Of a DNA stretch of 64,000 nucleotides, positions 8,652-17,872 are shown piece by piece. The DNA comes from Peteryoungia wuzhouensis (GTDB lineage Bacteria > Pseudomonadota > Alphaproteobacteria > Rhizobiales > Rhizobiaceae), in contig NZ_QJRY01000010.1 in NCBI RefSeq assembly GCF_003205195.1, forward strand, positions 1 to 64,000, in the 5' to 3' direction. Position 1 is the first letter of the stretch; each line of letters opens with the position of its first letter. A program made the translations under genes and the position numbers. The notes beneath the pieces are model-generated. The model saw only the letters and a list, made by a program, of their open reading frames with translations. It had not been told where the DNA came from and did no database searches.

Positions 8652-8736
8652 CGACAGCTCTCCCAACCTGGAAGGCGGTCGAATGTCGCCACGTCACCCG
8701 CCGAGCGCAAGGCTCATCGCTGCAGATATCCGGCAT
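8641..8736 (-). CDS. 31-codon leader ORF overlapping the ATPase start
   Basis: ATG at 8736 is preceded by CGGAGGAAAACT, the strongest ribosome site in this leader. The frame encodes MPDICSDEPCARRVTWRHST and eleven more residues, then stops at 8641, inside the ATPase gene, so the two frames overlap by 11 bases. It lies in the expression platform of the cobalamin riboswitch. The peptide has no recognisable domain. Its probable role is to carry ribosomes to the ATPase start when its own ribosome site is free. Real translation is unproven. Confidence 0.45.
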   Translation of the reverse strand: MPDICSDEPCARRVTWRHSTAFQVGRAVDEL

Positions 8737-8824
8737 AGTTTTCCTCCGCAGGACTTCTCCGGAGGCAAAATGGCACCGATAAACGCACGCCACAGGCGCG
8801 GTTTGCAAGCCAGATCGTATCCAT
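8714..8824 (-). CDS. 36-codon upstream ORF right after the riboswitch (tentative)
   Basis: ATG at 8824 opens a frame of 36 residues beginning MDTIWLANRACGVRLSVPF that ends at 8714. It overlaps the start of the 31-codon leader ORF by 23 bases. Only a weak GGGGTG lies upstream. Translation through this frame would run across the hairpin that can hide the next ribosome site, so it could act as a translational switch. It may also be chance. Confidence 0.25.
   Translation of the reverse strand: MDTIWLANRACGVRLSVPFCLRRSPAEENYAGYLQR
8743..8765 (-). promoter_or_regulatory. Hairpin that can sequester the leader ORF ribosome site
   Basis: In the minus-strand RNA, CCUCCG (8765-8760) can pair with CGGAGG (8748-8743) across an 11-base loop. 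The second arm is the Shine-Dalgarno sequence of the 31-codon leader ORF. This is the form expected of a translational riboswitch expression platform. Confidence 0.55.
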
Positions 8825-8859
8825 CGGAACACCCCGTCCGCTACGTTTCTCATTCACTT

Positions 8860-9062
8860 GACGGCAGGTCTCCTGGCTCGCGAATATCTGTCGTCCATCT
8901 GCCTTCCCACGATCACTCGCAGTGGCCCGACGCTTTCGCGCCGCGAGAATGGACGGCAATCCGCTTACAGTTGCGGGGGCAGCCACGGTCTTGGTCCCTG
9001 TTGGGTCTTCCGCACCGTGTTCCCTATTAATCCCCTCGGAGTCATCCGGTGGGGGAACCGTC
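8860..9062 (-). ncRNA. Cobalamin (adenosylcobalamin) riboswitch
   Basis: The minus strand carries the conserved elements of a B12 riboswitch in order. These are P1 arm GACGG (9062-9058), GGTTCCCC, GGTGCGGAA, the near-invariant CCCCCGCAACTGTAAGCGG, GCCACTG, GGGAAGGC, the B12 box GCCAGGAGACCTGCC and the closing CCGTC (8864-8860). It precedes the ABC transporter operon. B12 binding normally represses such genes. The downstream hairpin hides a ribosome site and no U-tract terminator is seen, so control is probably at translation. Boundaries are set by the P1 arms. Confidence 0.95.
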
Positions 9063-9121
9063 CCCTCCTGAATAGAGCCTCTCTGACCGGGCGGTCAAGC
9101 GGGATCCTTCGTCGTTCGTGT

Positions 9122-9150
9122 TTGATATGTAATAACATTACATACGTCAA
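9122..9150 (-). promoter_or_regulatory. Promoter of the riboswitch transcript with a 19-bp dyad in its spacer
   Basis: On the minus strand TTGACG (9150-9145) and TATCAA (9127-9122) are spaced 17 bp and lie about 60 bp before the riboswitch. The spacer is almost exactly filled by the perfect dyad TATGTAATAACATTACATA (9126-9144). A dyad there is typical of Fur-superfamily or similar metalloregulator sites. It resembles, but does not match well, alphaproteobacterial Zur boxes. The plus strand also has TATGAT at 9157, so the site may serve a divergent promoter. Confidence 0.5.
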
Positions 9151-9241
9151 TGGGAGTATGATAGAATTTCGCATCATCAAACTGAGCTGGCCGCCGAATG
9201 TCTGCGACACTTTGCATTCGGGATTATCCGAATGCCCGATT

Positions 9242-9265
9242 TTTGTTCCATCTCGATGGAACAAA
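9242..9265. repeat. Inverted repeat TTTGTTCCATC-TC-GATGGAACAAA
   Basis: Two perfect 11-bp arms are separated by 2 bp. A second hairpin, GCATTCGG/CCGAATGC around a GATTAT loop, lies just before it at about 9215-9236. Both fall between a possible plus-strand promoter and the terminator at 9341. They could be RNA structure of a short transcript or protein-binding dyads; the sequence does not decide. Confidence 0.5.
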
Positions 9266-9340
9266 GGGAACATCAAGCCGTTTAGTCGTCACAGTCTTTC
9301 CTCCCCCAACCTCCCCCGGTAGCGTCAGCGCTCCCACCTC

Positions 9341-9365
9341 GATCCCGCTCCGGCGGGATCTTTTT
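9341..9365 (+). terminator. Rho-independent terminator with no annotated gene before it
   Basis: GATCCCGC-TCCG-GCGGGATC is followed directly by TTTTTC, a textbook plus-strand terminator. No plus-strand gene ends here: the next gene, the SorC regulator, starts at 9487 and the region before it is intergenic. It either ends an unannotated short RNA from about 9165 or attenuates the leader of the regulator gene. Confidence 0.8.
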
Positions 9366-9486
9366 CTTGCCGCGGCGATCTTTTCCCCTGCCAACGCCCT
9401 CCCAAGCGCCCTGCCCGAACCCTGGCCCGATTTGACAGCAGGCGGCAAAATTGGCAGCACTGTTCCGCAAAGGGAGGCGTGAGCGA

Positions 9487-10440
9487 ATGGCGCGGCGGAG
9501 TGAAGGACAGACGAGGCTGGACGATGCCGCGCGCGCGGGCTGGCTCTACTATGTCTCCGGGCGAACCCAGGACGAAATTGCCGCTCTCATGGGAATTTCG
9601 CGACAAAGTGCGCAGCGCCTCGTGTCGCTCTCGATTGCCGAGCGGCTGATCAAAGTCCGGCTGGATCATCCGATCGCGGCCTGTCTCGAACTGGCGGAAG
9701 CGCTGAAGGAGCGTTACGGGTTGCGGCAGGTGGAGATCGTTCCCTCCGACCCCGAATCGGAATCGGCAACAGTCGGCGTCGCAGAAGCAGGCGCAGCCGA
9801 GCTTGAGCGCTGGCTCAAGCAATCGGATCCTCTGGTGATCGCCATGGGAACCGGACGCACGCTTCGCGCCATGATCGACCAACTGTCCCCGATCGAATGT
9901 CCGCAGCACAAGATCGTCTCGCTGACAGGGAACATCAGCCCCGATGGATCGGCCGCCTATTTCAACGTCATTTTCTCGATGGCGGACGCGATCAAGGCGC
10001 CGCATTTTCCGATGCCCTTGCCGGTTATCGTGTCTTCCCCCGAAGAGAAGGCGCTGCTTCATGCGCAACCACTCGTCGCGCCGACCATCGCGCTCGGACA
10101 AAAGTCGGACGTTACCTTCGTCGGCATCGGCGACATGGCGATCACGGCACCGCTTCTGGTCGATGGCTTCCTGAAGCCCGACGAGATGGAAGATCTGCTG
10201 CGTGCCGGAGCCGTCGGCGAGATCTGCGGCTGGATCTTCGGCGCAGATGGGAATCTGCTCGACCACCCCGTCAACGACCGCGTGGCCAGCCTCCATATTC
10301 CCTCGCGTGAGCACTCGACCGTCATCGGCATGGCGCGCGGCAAACGCAAGCATGCCGCCATCCTCGCCGCCGTGCGAGGGGGGCATATCAATGGCCTTAT
10401 CACCGACGAAGAAGCGGCCAGGCAGCTTTTGAAGCGCTGA
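9487..10440 (+). CDS. smoC: SorC/DeoR-family regulator of the polyol operon (SmoC-like)
   Basis: A 317-residue sugar-binding transcriptional regulator of the SorC family. The N-terminal helix-turn-helix is at about residues 15-55 (YYVSGRTQDEIAALMGISRQSAQRLV), followed by a large sensor domain with VIAMGTGRTLRAMIDQL and AVGEICGWIFGADG typical of the family. ATG at 9487 follows GGGAGG; an open frame 12 codons upstream lacks a ribosome site. It directly precedes the sorbitol/mannitol transporter and dehydrogenase genes on the same strand, the arrangement known as smoC in rhizobia and Rhodobacter. The likely effector is a polyol or its phosphate. Confidence 0.85.
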   Translation: MARRSEGQTRLDDAARAGWLYYVSGRTQDEIAALMGISRQSAQRLVSLSIAERLIKVRLDHPIAACLELAEALKERYGLRQVEIVPSDPESESATVGVAEAGAAELERWLKQSDPLVIAMGTGRTLRAMIDQLSPIECPQHKIVSLTGNISPDGSAAYFNVIFSMADAIKAPHFPMPLPVIVSSPEEKALLHAQPLVAPTIALGQKSDVTFVGIGDMAITAPLLVDGFLKPDEMEDLLRAGAVGEICGWIFGADGNLLDHPVNDRVASLHIPSREHSTVIGMARGKRKHAAILAAVRGGHINGLITDEEAARQLLKR

Positions 10441-10511
10441 CGGTCCAAGTTTTTCTCATTCATATTCATACGCTTGGGCGATTTATGCGGCGCTGCAGCA
10501 ATGAATCCCGC

Positions 10512-10567
10512 TTGACTTTGCGCGCGCCACAACTGAGTAATTGCCCATGAGCAAAGCGAATGCTCAT
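10512..10567 (+). promoter_or_regulatory. smoE promoter and palindromic operator
   Basis: TTGACT (10512-10517) and a weak AGTAAT (10536-10541) are spaced 18 bp. They are followed by the dyad ATGAGCA-N7-TGCTCAT (10547-10567), which would overlap the transcription start. This is a plausible binding site for the adjacent SorC-family regulator and would control the whole smoEFGK-smoS-mtlK operon. Confidence 0.5.
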
Positions 10568-10587
10568 TTTTCTTCTGGGAGGAAGAC

Positions 10588-11898
<1,311 letters not shown>

Positions 11899-11913
11899 TC
11901 TTCTACAAAATGA

Positions 11914-11947
11914 GAGCAGGGCCGCCGTCGACAGACCGGCCCTGCTC
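11914..11947 (+). terminator. Stem-loop after smoE (partial terminator or mRNA stabiliser)
   Basis: GAGCAGGGCCG pairs with CGGCCCTGCTC over a 12-base loop. No T run follows, so readthrough into smoF is expected. Such hairpins commonly protect the 3' end of a binding-protein message. Confidence 0.6.
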
Positions 11948-12097
11948 CGACCGCCCGGAAGGGGCGCTCAGCTCTCTCAATGTCTGGAATGCGCAAAGTC
12001 ATGGCTGATTGCAGCCTTGCGACGGTTTCAGGCGTATCGGCATGACGGTTTAGAAACAGCAAGAGACCGAACGGTCCAGATCAATCGGGAGGGAACC

Positions 12098-12970
12098 ATG
12101 GCGACGCGACAGACCCAAACGCTTGCCAGACTGATGATGGCACCGTCCGTGGTGCTGCTGTTTATCTGGATGATCGTGCCACTCGGCTTCACGCTGTGGT
12201 TTTCGTTCCAGCAATACAACCCGCTGAACCCGATCCGCGACGGCTTTGTCGGCTTTGCCAATTACGCGCTGTTCTACTCGAATCCCGCTTTTCTCTCCTC
12301 GATCATCAACACGCTGCTGATCGTGGGCAGCGTTCTGCTGATCACGGTCATCGGCGGCATTCTCCTGGCCCTGCTGCTCGACCAGCCGATCTTCGGCCAG
12401 GGCATTGTGCGCATCCTGGTGATCTCCCCGTTCTTCGTCATGCCACCGGTGGCGGCACTCGTGTGGAAGAACATGATCATGCATCCAAGCTACGGGGTCT
12501 TTGCTGATATTTCCCGCTTTCTCGGCGTGCAACCCGTGGACTGGTTTGCCCAGTATCCGCTGTTTTCGGTCATCATCATCGTTGCCTGGCAGTGGCTGCC
12601 CTTTGCGACCCTGATCCTCCTGACCGCGCTGCAATCGCTGGACAACGAGCAGATGGAAGCAGCCGAAATGGACGGCGCCGGTTTCCTATCCCGCTTCTGG
12701 CATCTGACGCTGCCGCATATGTCGCGAGCGATCACCGTGGTCATCCTGATCCAGACGATCTTCCTTTTGGCCGTCTATGCGGAGATCCTCGTCACCACCA
12801 ATGGCGGACCCGGCTACGCCTCCACCAACCTGCCCTTCCTCGTCTACCAGAAGGCCTCGCTCGAATTCAAAATCGGCCAGGCATCGGCCGGGGGCATCAT
12901 CGCCGTCATCCTTGCCAATATCGTCGCCTTCTTCGCCATGCGCGCAGTCGGCAAGAACCTGGACCGCTGA
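12098..12970 (+). CDS. smoF: Polyol ABC transporter permease SmoF
   Basis: A 290-residue MalF-type inner-membrane permease with six hydrophobic segments. The first spans about residues 13-34 and the EAA loop reads EAAEMDGAGFLSRFWHLTLPHM near residue 190. ATG at 12098 follows CGGGAGGGAACC; a frame opening 27 codons earlier has no ribosome site and no homologous-looking sequence. It lies 22 bp before smoG. With SmoG and SmoK it forms the membrane complex that imports polyols bound by SmoE. Confidence 0.88.
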   Translation: MATRQTQTLARLMMAPSVVLLFIWMIVPLGFTLWFSFQQYNPLNPIRDGFVGFANYALFYSNPAFLSSIINTLLIVGSVLLITVIGGILLALLLDQPIFGQGIVRILVISPFFVMPPVAALVWKNMIMHPSYGVFADISRFLGVQPVDWFAQYPLFSVIIIVAWQWLPFATLILLTALQSLDNEQMEAAEMDGAGFLSRFWHLTLPHMSRAITVVILIQTIFLLAVYAEILVTTNGGPGYASTNLPFLVYQKASLEFKIGQASAGGIIAVILANIVAFFAMRAVGKNLDR

Positions 12971-12992
12971 GCGGAACTAAGAGGACACGTCA

Positions 12993-13817
12993 ATGGCACG
13001 CGCTATCAGCACGAAACGCAAGGCAGTCTTCACGGTCGCCGCCTGGATCGTCGCCCTGATCATCTTCTTTCCGATCCTCTATACGATCATCACGTCGTTC
13101 AAATCGGAAACCGAGGCAATTGCCGGCTTCAATCTGATCCCGTCGGGCACTCTGGAGAGTTATGCTGAGGTTCAGGGCCAGTACAATTACTTCAAGCCTT
13201 TCATGAATTCGGTGATCCTGTCGGTGGGCTCCACGCTGCTTGCCCTGCTGATCGCCATTCCAGCCGCCTGGTCCATGGCCTTTTCGCCTGGCAAGCGCAC
13301 CAAGGACATCCTGATGTGGATGCTTTCCACCAAGATGATGCCGGCGGTTGCCGTGCTGTTTCCGATTTACCTGATCTTCCGCAATCTCGGACTGCTGGAC
13401 AGCCGCATCGGTCTCACCGTCATGCTGACGATGATCAATCTGCCGATCGTGGTGTGGATGCTCTACACCTACTTCCGTGAAATTCCCTCGGAAATCCTGG
13501 AAGCAGCTCGCATGGACGGAGCCTCGCTGTGGAACGAGATCGTCTATGTGCTGACGCCGATGGCCGTTCCGGGCATCGCGTCGACGATGCTCCTCAATAT
13601 CATTCTTGCCTGGAACGAAGCCTTCTGGACGATCCGGCTGACGGCCACCAACGCGGCGCCACTGACGGCCTTCATCAGCTCGTTCTCCAGTCCGCAAGGA
13701 TTGTTCTGGGCCAAGCTTTCCGCCGCCTCGACGCTCGCCATCGCCCCGATCCTGATCATGGGCTGGTTCAGCCAGAAGCAGCTCGTGCGCGGACTGACAT
13801 TCGGCGCTGTGAAATAA
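12993..13817 (+). CDS. smoG: Polyol ABC transporter permease SmoG
   Basis: A 274-residue MalG-type permease. It has an N-terminal membrane helix ([20 protein letters not shown]), the family [11 protein letters not shown] stretch and the EAA loop [20 protein letters not shown] near residue 170. It ends with the usual hydrophobic helix and a [13 protein letters not shown] tail. A GAGGACAC ribosome site precedes ATG 12993. Second permease of the smo transporter; the ATPase gene follows after 47 bp. Confidence 0.88.
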   Translation: MARAISTKRKAVFTVAAWIVALIIFFPILYTIITSFKSETEAIAGFNLIPSGTLESYAEVQGQYNYFKPFMNSVILSVGSTLLALLIAIPAAWSMAFSPGKRTKDILMWMLSTKMMPAVAVLFPIYLIFRNLGLLDSRIGLTVMLTMINLPIVVWMLYTYFREIPSEILEAARMDGASLWNEIVYVLTPMAVPGIASTMLLNIILAWNEAFWTIRLTATNAAPLTAFISSFSSPQGLFWAKLSAASTLAIAPILIMGWFSQKQLVRGLTFGAVK

Positions 13818-13864
13818 ACCGGTCAGCGGGCCAACAAGCCGAAACGGCTACGGGGAGACAACAC

Positions 13865-14863
13865 ATGGGTAACATCGTCCTCAACAAGGTCACGAAATCC
13901 TTTGGAGCGACCACCGTCATTCCGGGGATCGACCTGGAGATCAAAGAAGGCGAGTTCGTCGTCTTCGTCGGCCCCTCCGGCTGCGGGAAGTCTACCCTGC
14001 TGCGGCTGATCGCCGGGCTAGAGGATACCACGACCGGCCATATCGTTATCGACGGTCGCGATGTCACCGACGAAGCGCCCGCCAAGCGCGGCCTCGCCAT
14101 GGTATTCCAGTCCTATGCGCTCTATCCGCATATGAGCGTGCGCAACAACATCGCCTTTCCCTTGAAAATGGCCAAGCTTGATCCCGCTGTCATCGAGAAG
14201 AAGGTGACGGACGCCGCCCGCGTGCTGAACCTCACCAACTACCTGGACCGTCGTCCGGGCCAGCTCTCCGGCGGCCAGCGCCAACGTGTGGCGATCGGCC
14301 GGGCGATCGTGCGCGAACCGTCCGCCTTTCTCTTCGATGAGCCGCTGTCCAACCTCGATGCGTCGCTGCGCGGCACCATGCGGCTTGAAATCAGCGAACT
14401 GCACCAGCAGTTGAAGACGACGATGATCTATGTCACCCACGACCAGGTGGAGGCCATGACCATGGCCGACAAGATCGTTGTGTTGAACGCCGGTCATATC
14501 GAGCAGGTCGGCTCGCCGCTTGAGCTTTACAACAAGCCCGACAACATCTTCGTTGCCGGCTTCATCGGCTCGCCGCGCATGAACTTCGCCACGGGCGAAG
14601 TGGCCGCACCCTACAATGCCCACACGATCGGTTTCCGTCCGGAACACGTCAAGCTCTCCGCGGAGAGCGGCACCTGGGCGGGCGTGGTCGGCGTTGCCGA
14701 GCATCTGGGATCCGATACCTTCCTGCACGTGAATGTCGACAAGATCGGCATGGTGACTGTCCGCACCAGTGGTGACTTCCCTGTCTCCCATGGCGACAAG
14801 GTTTTCATCACGCCCGATCCAAACCGCATGCACAAATTCAACGACAAGGGACTGGCCCAATGA
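13865..14863 (+). CDS. smoK: Polyol ABC transporter ATPase SmoK
   Basis: A 332-residue MalK/UgpC-type ATPase. It has Walker [14 protein letters not shown], signature [15 protein letters not shown], Walker [13 protein letters not shown] and switch His in [10 protein letters not shown], followed by a TOBE domain with [12 protein letters not shown] at 13865 gives the canonical [14 protein letters not shown] start; an open frame extends upstream into smoG but is not a gene extension. Its last codons overlap the smoS start by 4 bases (ATGA), indicating translational coupling. Confidence 0.9.
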   Translation: MGNIVLNKVTKSFGATTVIPGIDLEIKEGEFVVFVGPSGCGKSTLLRLIAGLEDTTTGHIVIDGRDVTDEAPAKRGLAMVFQSYALYPHMSVRNNIAFPLKMAKLDPAVIEKKVTDAARVLNLTNYLDRRPGQLSGGQRQRVAIGRAIVREPSAFLFDEPLSNLDASLRGTMRLEISELHQQLKTTMIYVTHDQVEAMTMADKIVVLNAGHIEQVGSPLELYNKPDNIFVAGFIGSPRMNFATGEVAAPYNAHTIGFRPEHVKLSAESGTWAGVVGVAEHLGSDTFLHVNVDKIGMVTVRTSGDFPVSHGDKVFITPDPNRMHKFNDKGLAQ

Positions 14864-15639
14864 CTGGCAGACTGAACGGAAAATCGGCGATCATCACGGG
14901 ATCGGCACGCGGCATCGGTCGCGCCTTCGCCGAGGCCTATGTGCGCGAGGGGGCAACGGCCGTTGCCATCGCCGATATCGATTTCGACCGCGCCTCGGCG
15001 ACGGCTGCGGAAATTGGTCCTGCCGCCTATGCCGTGCGCATCGACGTTTCGAACCAGGAGTCGATCGACGCGGCAGTCGCGGCTTGCGTCGACAAGGCTG
15101 GCGGCGTGGACATTCTCGTCAACAATGCCGCGATCTTTGATCTGGCCCCGATCGTTGAGATCACGCGCAAAAGCTATCAGCGGGTGTTCGACATCAATGT
15201 CGGCGGATGCCTGTTCACGCTGCAGGCATTCGCCAAGCAGATGATCGCCCAGGGCCGCGGCGGCAAGATCATCAACATGGCAAGCCAGGCCGGTCGCCGA
15301 GGCGAAGCGCTGGTCGGCGTTTACTGCGCCTCCAAGGCCGCCGTCATCTCGATCACGCAATCGGCCGGGCTCGACCTCATCAAACACGGCATCAATGTCA
15401 ACGGCATCGCGCCTGGCGTTGTCGGCAGCGAGATGTGGGACGAAGTGGATGCGCTGTTCGCCAAATACGAGAACCGGCCGCTCGGGGAGAAGAAGAAGCT
15501 GGTCGGAGAGGCGGTTCCCTTCGGCCGCATGGGACGCGCGGAAGACCTGACCGGCATGGCGGTGTTTCTGGCGTCTGCGGAAGCCGAATACATCGTGGCG
15601 CAGACCTACAATGTCGACGGCGGCAACTGGATGAGCTGA
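14860..15639 (+). CDS. smoS: Sorbitol (L-iditol-type) dehydrogenase, short-chain family
   Basis: A 259-residue cytosolic short-chain dehydrogenase that would oxidise D-sorbitol to fructose with NAD+. The cofactor motif is [13 protein letters not shown] (residues about 11-23), NNAAIFD follows, and the catalytic residues are Ser in NMASQAG and YCASK (Tyr/Lys). The C-terminus ends in [10 protein letters not shown]. It overlaps smoK by 4 bases and precedes mtlK by 38 bp. The name follows the conserved smoS position and sequence type; galactitol or other polyols may also be used. Confidence 0.88.
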   Translation: MTGRLNGKSAIITGSARGIGRAFAEAYVREGATAVAIADIDFDRASATAAEIGPAAYAVRIDVSNQESIDAAVAACVDKAGGVDILVNNAAIFDLAPIVEITRKSYQRVFDINVGGCLFTLQAFAKQMIAQGRGGKIINMASQAGRRGEALVGVYCASKAAVISITQSAGLDLIKHGINVNGIAPGVVGSEMWDEVDALFAKYENRPLGEKKKLVGEAVPFGRMGRAEDLTGMAVFLASAEAEYIVAQTYNVDGGNWMS

Positions 15640-15677
15640 CGGCCACAAGGCCGCGCTCATAGCCAAGGAACGGGATC

Positions 15678-17165
15678 ATGACGACCAGACTTTCCCTTGC
15701 CCATCTCGCCGAAATCTCGGCCAATGCCTCGGTGCCGACCTATCGGCGCGAGGACATCACGCCCGGCATCCTGCATTTCGGTGTCGGCAATTTCCACCGG
15801 GCTCATATGGCGGTCTATCTGCACGAGCTGTTCAACCAGGGGCGTGATCTCGACTGGGGGATCATCGGCGCCGGCGTGATGCCGTCGGACCAGAAGATGC
15901 GGGACACGCTGAAGGCGCAGGATTTCCTGACGACGGTGGTCGAGCAGGATACGACGCGTTCGGCAGCAACCGTAACGGGGCCGATGCTCGACGTGATCAC
16001 CGCGCCGGAGTTCGACCGGATCATCGCGACGCTGGCCGACCCTGCTATCCGGATCGTTTCGATGACGATCACGGAAGGTGGCTATTTCATCGATCCGGCG
16101 ACGGGCAAGTTCGATCCCGCCCATCCGGCGATCGTTGCCGACGCGCAAAACCCTGATGCACCGAAGACCGTGTTCGGCCTGATCATTGCCGGGTTGAAGG
16201 CTCGTCGCACGGCAGGACATCCGCCCTTCACCGTGATGTGTTGCGACAACATTCCCGGCAATGGCGAAGTGACCGAGGCGACGCTGTGCGGGCTGGCAAA
16301 ACTCTTCGATCCGGACTTTGCACATTGGATCCACGACAACGTGGCTTTCCCGAATGCGATGGTCGACCGCATCACGCCTGCAACAGGGCAACGCGAGATC
16401 GACATGACGCGTGATACCTATGGCATCGAAGATGGCTGGCCGGTGTTCTGCGAGGAGTTCAAGCAGTGGGTGCTGGAAGACAAGTTTCCGCTCGGGCGCC
16501 CGGCTCTGGAGGCAGTCGGCGTCACGTTCGTGGCGGATGTCGCGCCTTATGAGCTGATGAAACTCCGGATCCTGAACGGCGGTCATGCGGCCATCGCCTA
16601 TCCGGCAGCGCTTCTCGACATTCACTTCGTGCACGAGGCGATGGAGCATCCGCTGATCCGCGCTTTCCTGTCGAAGCTCGAGCACGAGGAGATCGTGCCA
16701 GTCGTGCCGCCCGTGCCGGACACGAGCCTTTCGGATTATGTCGACCTGATTGAACGGCGTTTCCTCAATCCGAAGATCGGCGACACCATCCCGCGGCTGG
16801 CCCAGGACGGCTCGAACCGGCAGCCGAAATTCATTCTGCCGTCGACGGCAGACCGACTGGCCAAGGGGCTCGACGTGCAGGGTCTGGCGCTGGTTTCTGC
16901 GCTGTGGTGCCGCTATTTCGAAGGGGTCTCCGACAACGGCAAGGCACTGGTGTTCAACGATGCCAACGCGGAGCGGCTGCAGACGGCAGCGCTTGCCTCC
17001 CGCTCGAATCCGGATGCCTTCCTGGGGCTTACCGACATCTTTGGTGCGATCGGAAGCCACCCGCTTTTCCGCAACCGTTTTCTTTCCGCGATCAATAGCT
17101 TGCGTAGTCAGGGAACGGCCAATACCCTCCAGCACTACCTGGATGGAACCCTGTCTGACCCATGA
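15678..17165 (+). CDS. mtlK: Mannitol 2-dehydrogenase (long-chain polyol dehydrogenase)
   Basis: A 495-residue NAD-dependent enzyme oxidising D-mannitol to D-fructose in the cytosol. The N-terminal domain carries GNFHRAHMAVYLHEL. The catalytic family motif appears as LMKLRILNGGHAAIAYPA (Lys, Asn and His of the K-x5-N-x2-H type) near residue 295. ATG at 15678 follows AAGGAACGGG. The stop overlaps the next ATG by 4 bases. Length and motif fit the mannitol dehydrogenase family; D-arabinitol is a possible second substrate. Confidence 0.92.
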   Translation: MTTRLSLAHLAEISANASVPTYRREDITPGILHFGVGNFHRAHMAVYLHELFNQGRDLDWGIIGAGVMPSDQKMRDTLKAQDFLTTVVEQDTTRSAATVTGPMLDVITAPEFDRIIATLADPAIRIVSMTITEGGYFIDPATGKFDPAHPAIVADAQNPDAPKTVFGLIIAGLKARRTAGHPPFTVMCCDNIPGNGEVTEATLCGLAKLFDPDFAHWIHDNVAFPNAMVDRITPATGQREIDMTRDTYGIEDGWPVFCEEFKQWVLEDKFPLGRPALEAVGVTFVADVAPYELMKLRILNGGHAAIAYPAALLDIHFVHEAMEHPLIRAFLSKLEHEEIVPVVPPVPDTSLSDYVDLIERRFLNPKIGDTIPRLAQDGSNRQPKFILPSTADRLAKGLDVQGLALVSALWCRYFEGVSDNGKALVFNDANAERLQTAALASRSNPDAFLGLTDIFGAIGSHPLFRNRFLSAINSLRSQGTANTLQHYLDGTLSDP

Positions 17166-17872
17166 TGCCAATGCAGCCGATACAACTGGTGATCTTCGAT
17201 TGCGACGGTGTCCTAGTCGACAGCGAGCCGATCGCACTCGAGGTCCTGGTGGACATGCTAGCGGTAAAAGGCATCACGATGGATACGGACGGGGCGGCGG
17301 AGCGCTTTCTCGGGCGCAGTATCGCCTCAATGGCCGAAGTCGTGAAGGAGGAATTCCGGGTCGAAATCGACCAGGTCTTTCTCAGCCAGATGCGCGAAGC
17401 GCTCTATGCGCGGTTCAGGCAGGAACTGCAGCCGATCGCCCGCATCGAGCGGGTGATTGCTGGGCTGAAAGACAGGGGCATCGCATGGTGCGTCGCGTCG
17501 TCCAGCCAGCGCGAGCGGATCGAGCTGTCGCTGACGGCGACCGGTTTGCTTGACCACTTCAAGCATGCCATTTTCAGCGCCACCATGGTCAAAAACGGCA
17601 AGCCGGCACCGGATCTGTTCCTTTATGCGGCCGCAGCCATGGGGACCGACCCTTCGGCCTGCGTGGTCGTCGAGGACAGTCCGGCAGGTATCGCTGCGGC
17701 CCAGGCGGCCGGTATGGCGGTTTGTGCCTTCACGGGCGGATCGCATACGAACCATGCCTCCTACCAGGCCGCACTCCTTGCGCTGCATCCCGACGCACGG
17801 TTTGACGCCATGGAAGAATTGCTCCACTTTGTCGGCGGAGCGAGGAGACCGGAAGACCATTCTGATGCGTGA
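17162..17872 (+). CDS. HAD-superfamily phosphatase (beta-phosphoglucomutase-like subfamily)
   Basis: A 236-residue cytosolic HAD hydrolase. Motif I is VIFDCDGVLVDSEP (nucleophile first Asp), motif II is WCVASSSQRERI, motif III Lys is in KNGKPAPDLFLYAAA and motif IV is VVVEDSPAGIAAA. A helical cap lies between motifs I and II, as in sugar-phosphate phosphatases and phosphoglucomutases. It overlaps mtlK by 4 bases and the kinase gene by 8. Position implies a role in polyol or hexose/pentose phosphate turnover. The exact substrate is unknown. Confidence 0.88.
   Translation: MMPMQPIQLVIFDCDGVLVDSEPIALEVLVDMLAVKGITMDTDGAAERFLGRSIASMAEVVKEEFRVEIDQVFLSQMREALYARFRQELQPIARIERVIAGLKDRGIAWCVASSSQRERIELSLTATGLLDHFKHAIFSATMVKNGKPAPDLFLYAAAAMGTDPSACVVVEDSPAGIAAAQAAGMAVCAFTGGSHTNHASYQAALLALHPDARFDAMEELLHFVGGARRPEDHSDA

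Noticed and set aside
9126..9144. Firm assignment of the promoter dyad as a Zur box
   Set aside because: The half-site TGTAAT differs from the usual TGTTAT and the operon looks corrinoid-related; the regulator is left open.
9325..10386. A 353-codon minus-strand frame opposite smoC
   Set aside because: It covers the SorC regulator in antisense and runs through a terminator; no ribosome site or domain.
15657..17237. A 526-codon minus-strand frame opposite mtlK
   Set aside because: It is the antisense shadow of a clear mannitol dehydrogenase in GC-rich DNA; its translation is Arg/His/Asp-rich and lacks any domain.
17550..17864. N-terminal extension of the FGGY kinase into the HAD gene
   Set aside because: The open frame simply continues upstream; the kinase phosphate motif begins just after the ATG at 17865, where families of this type start.
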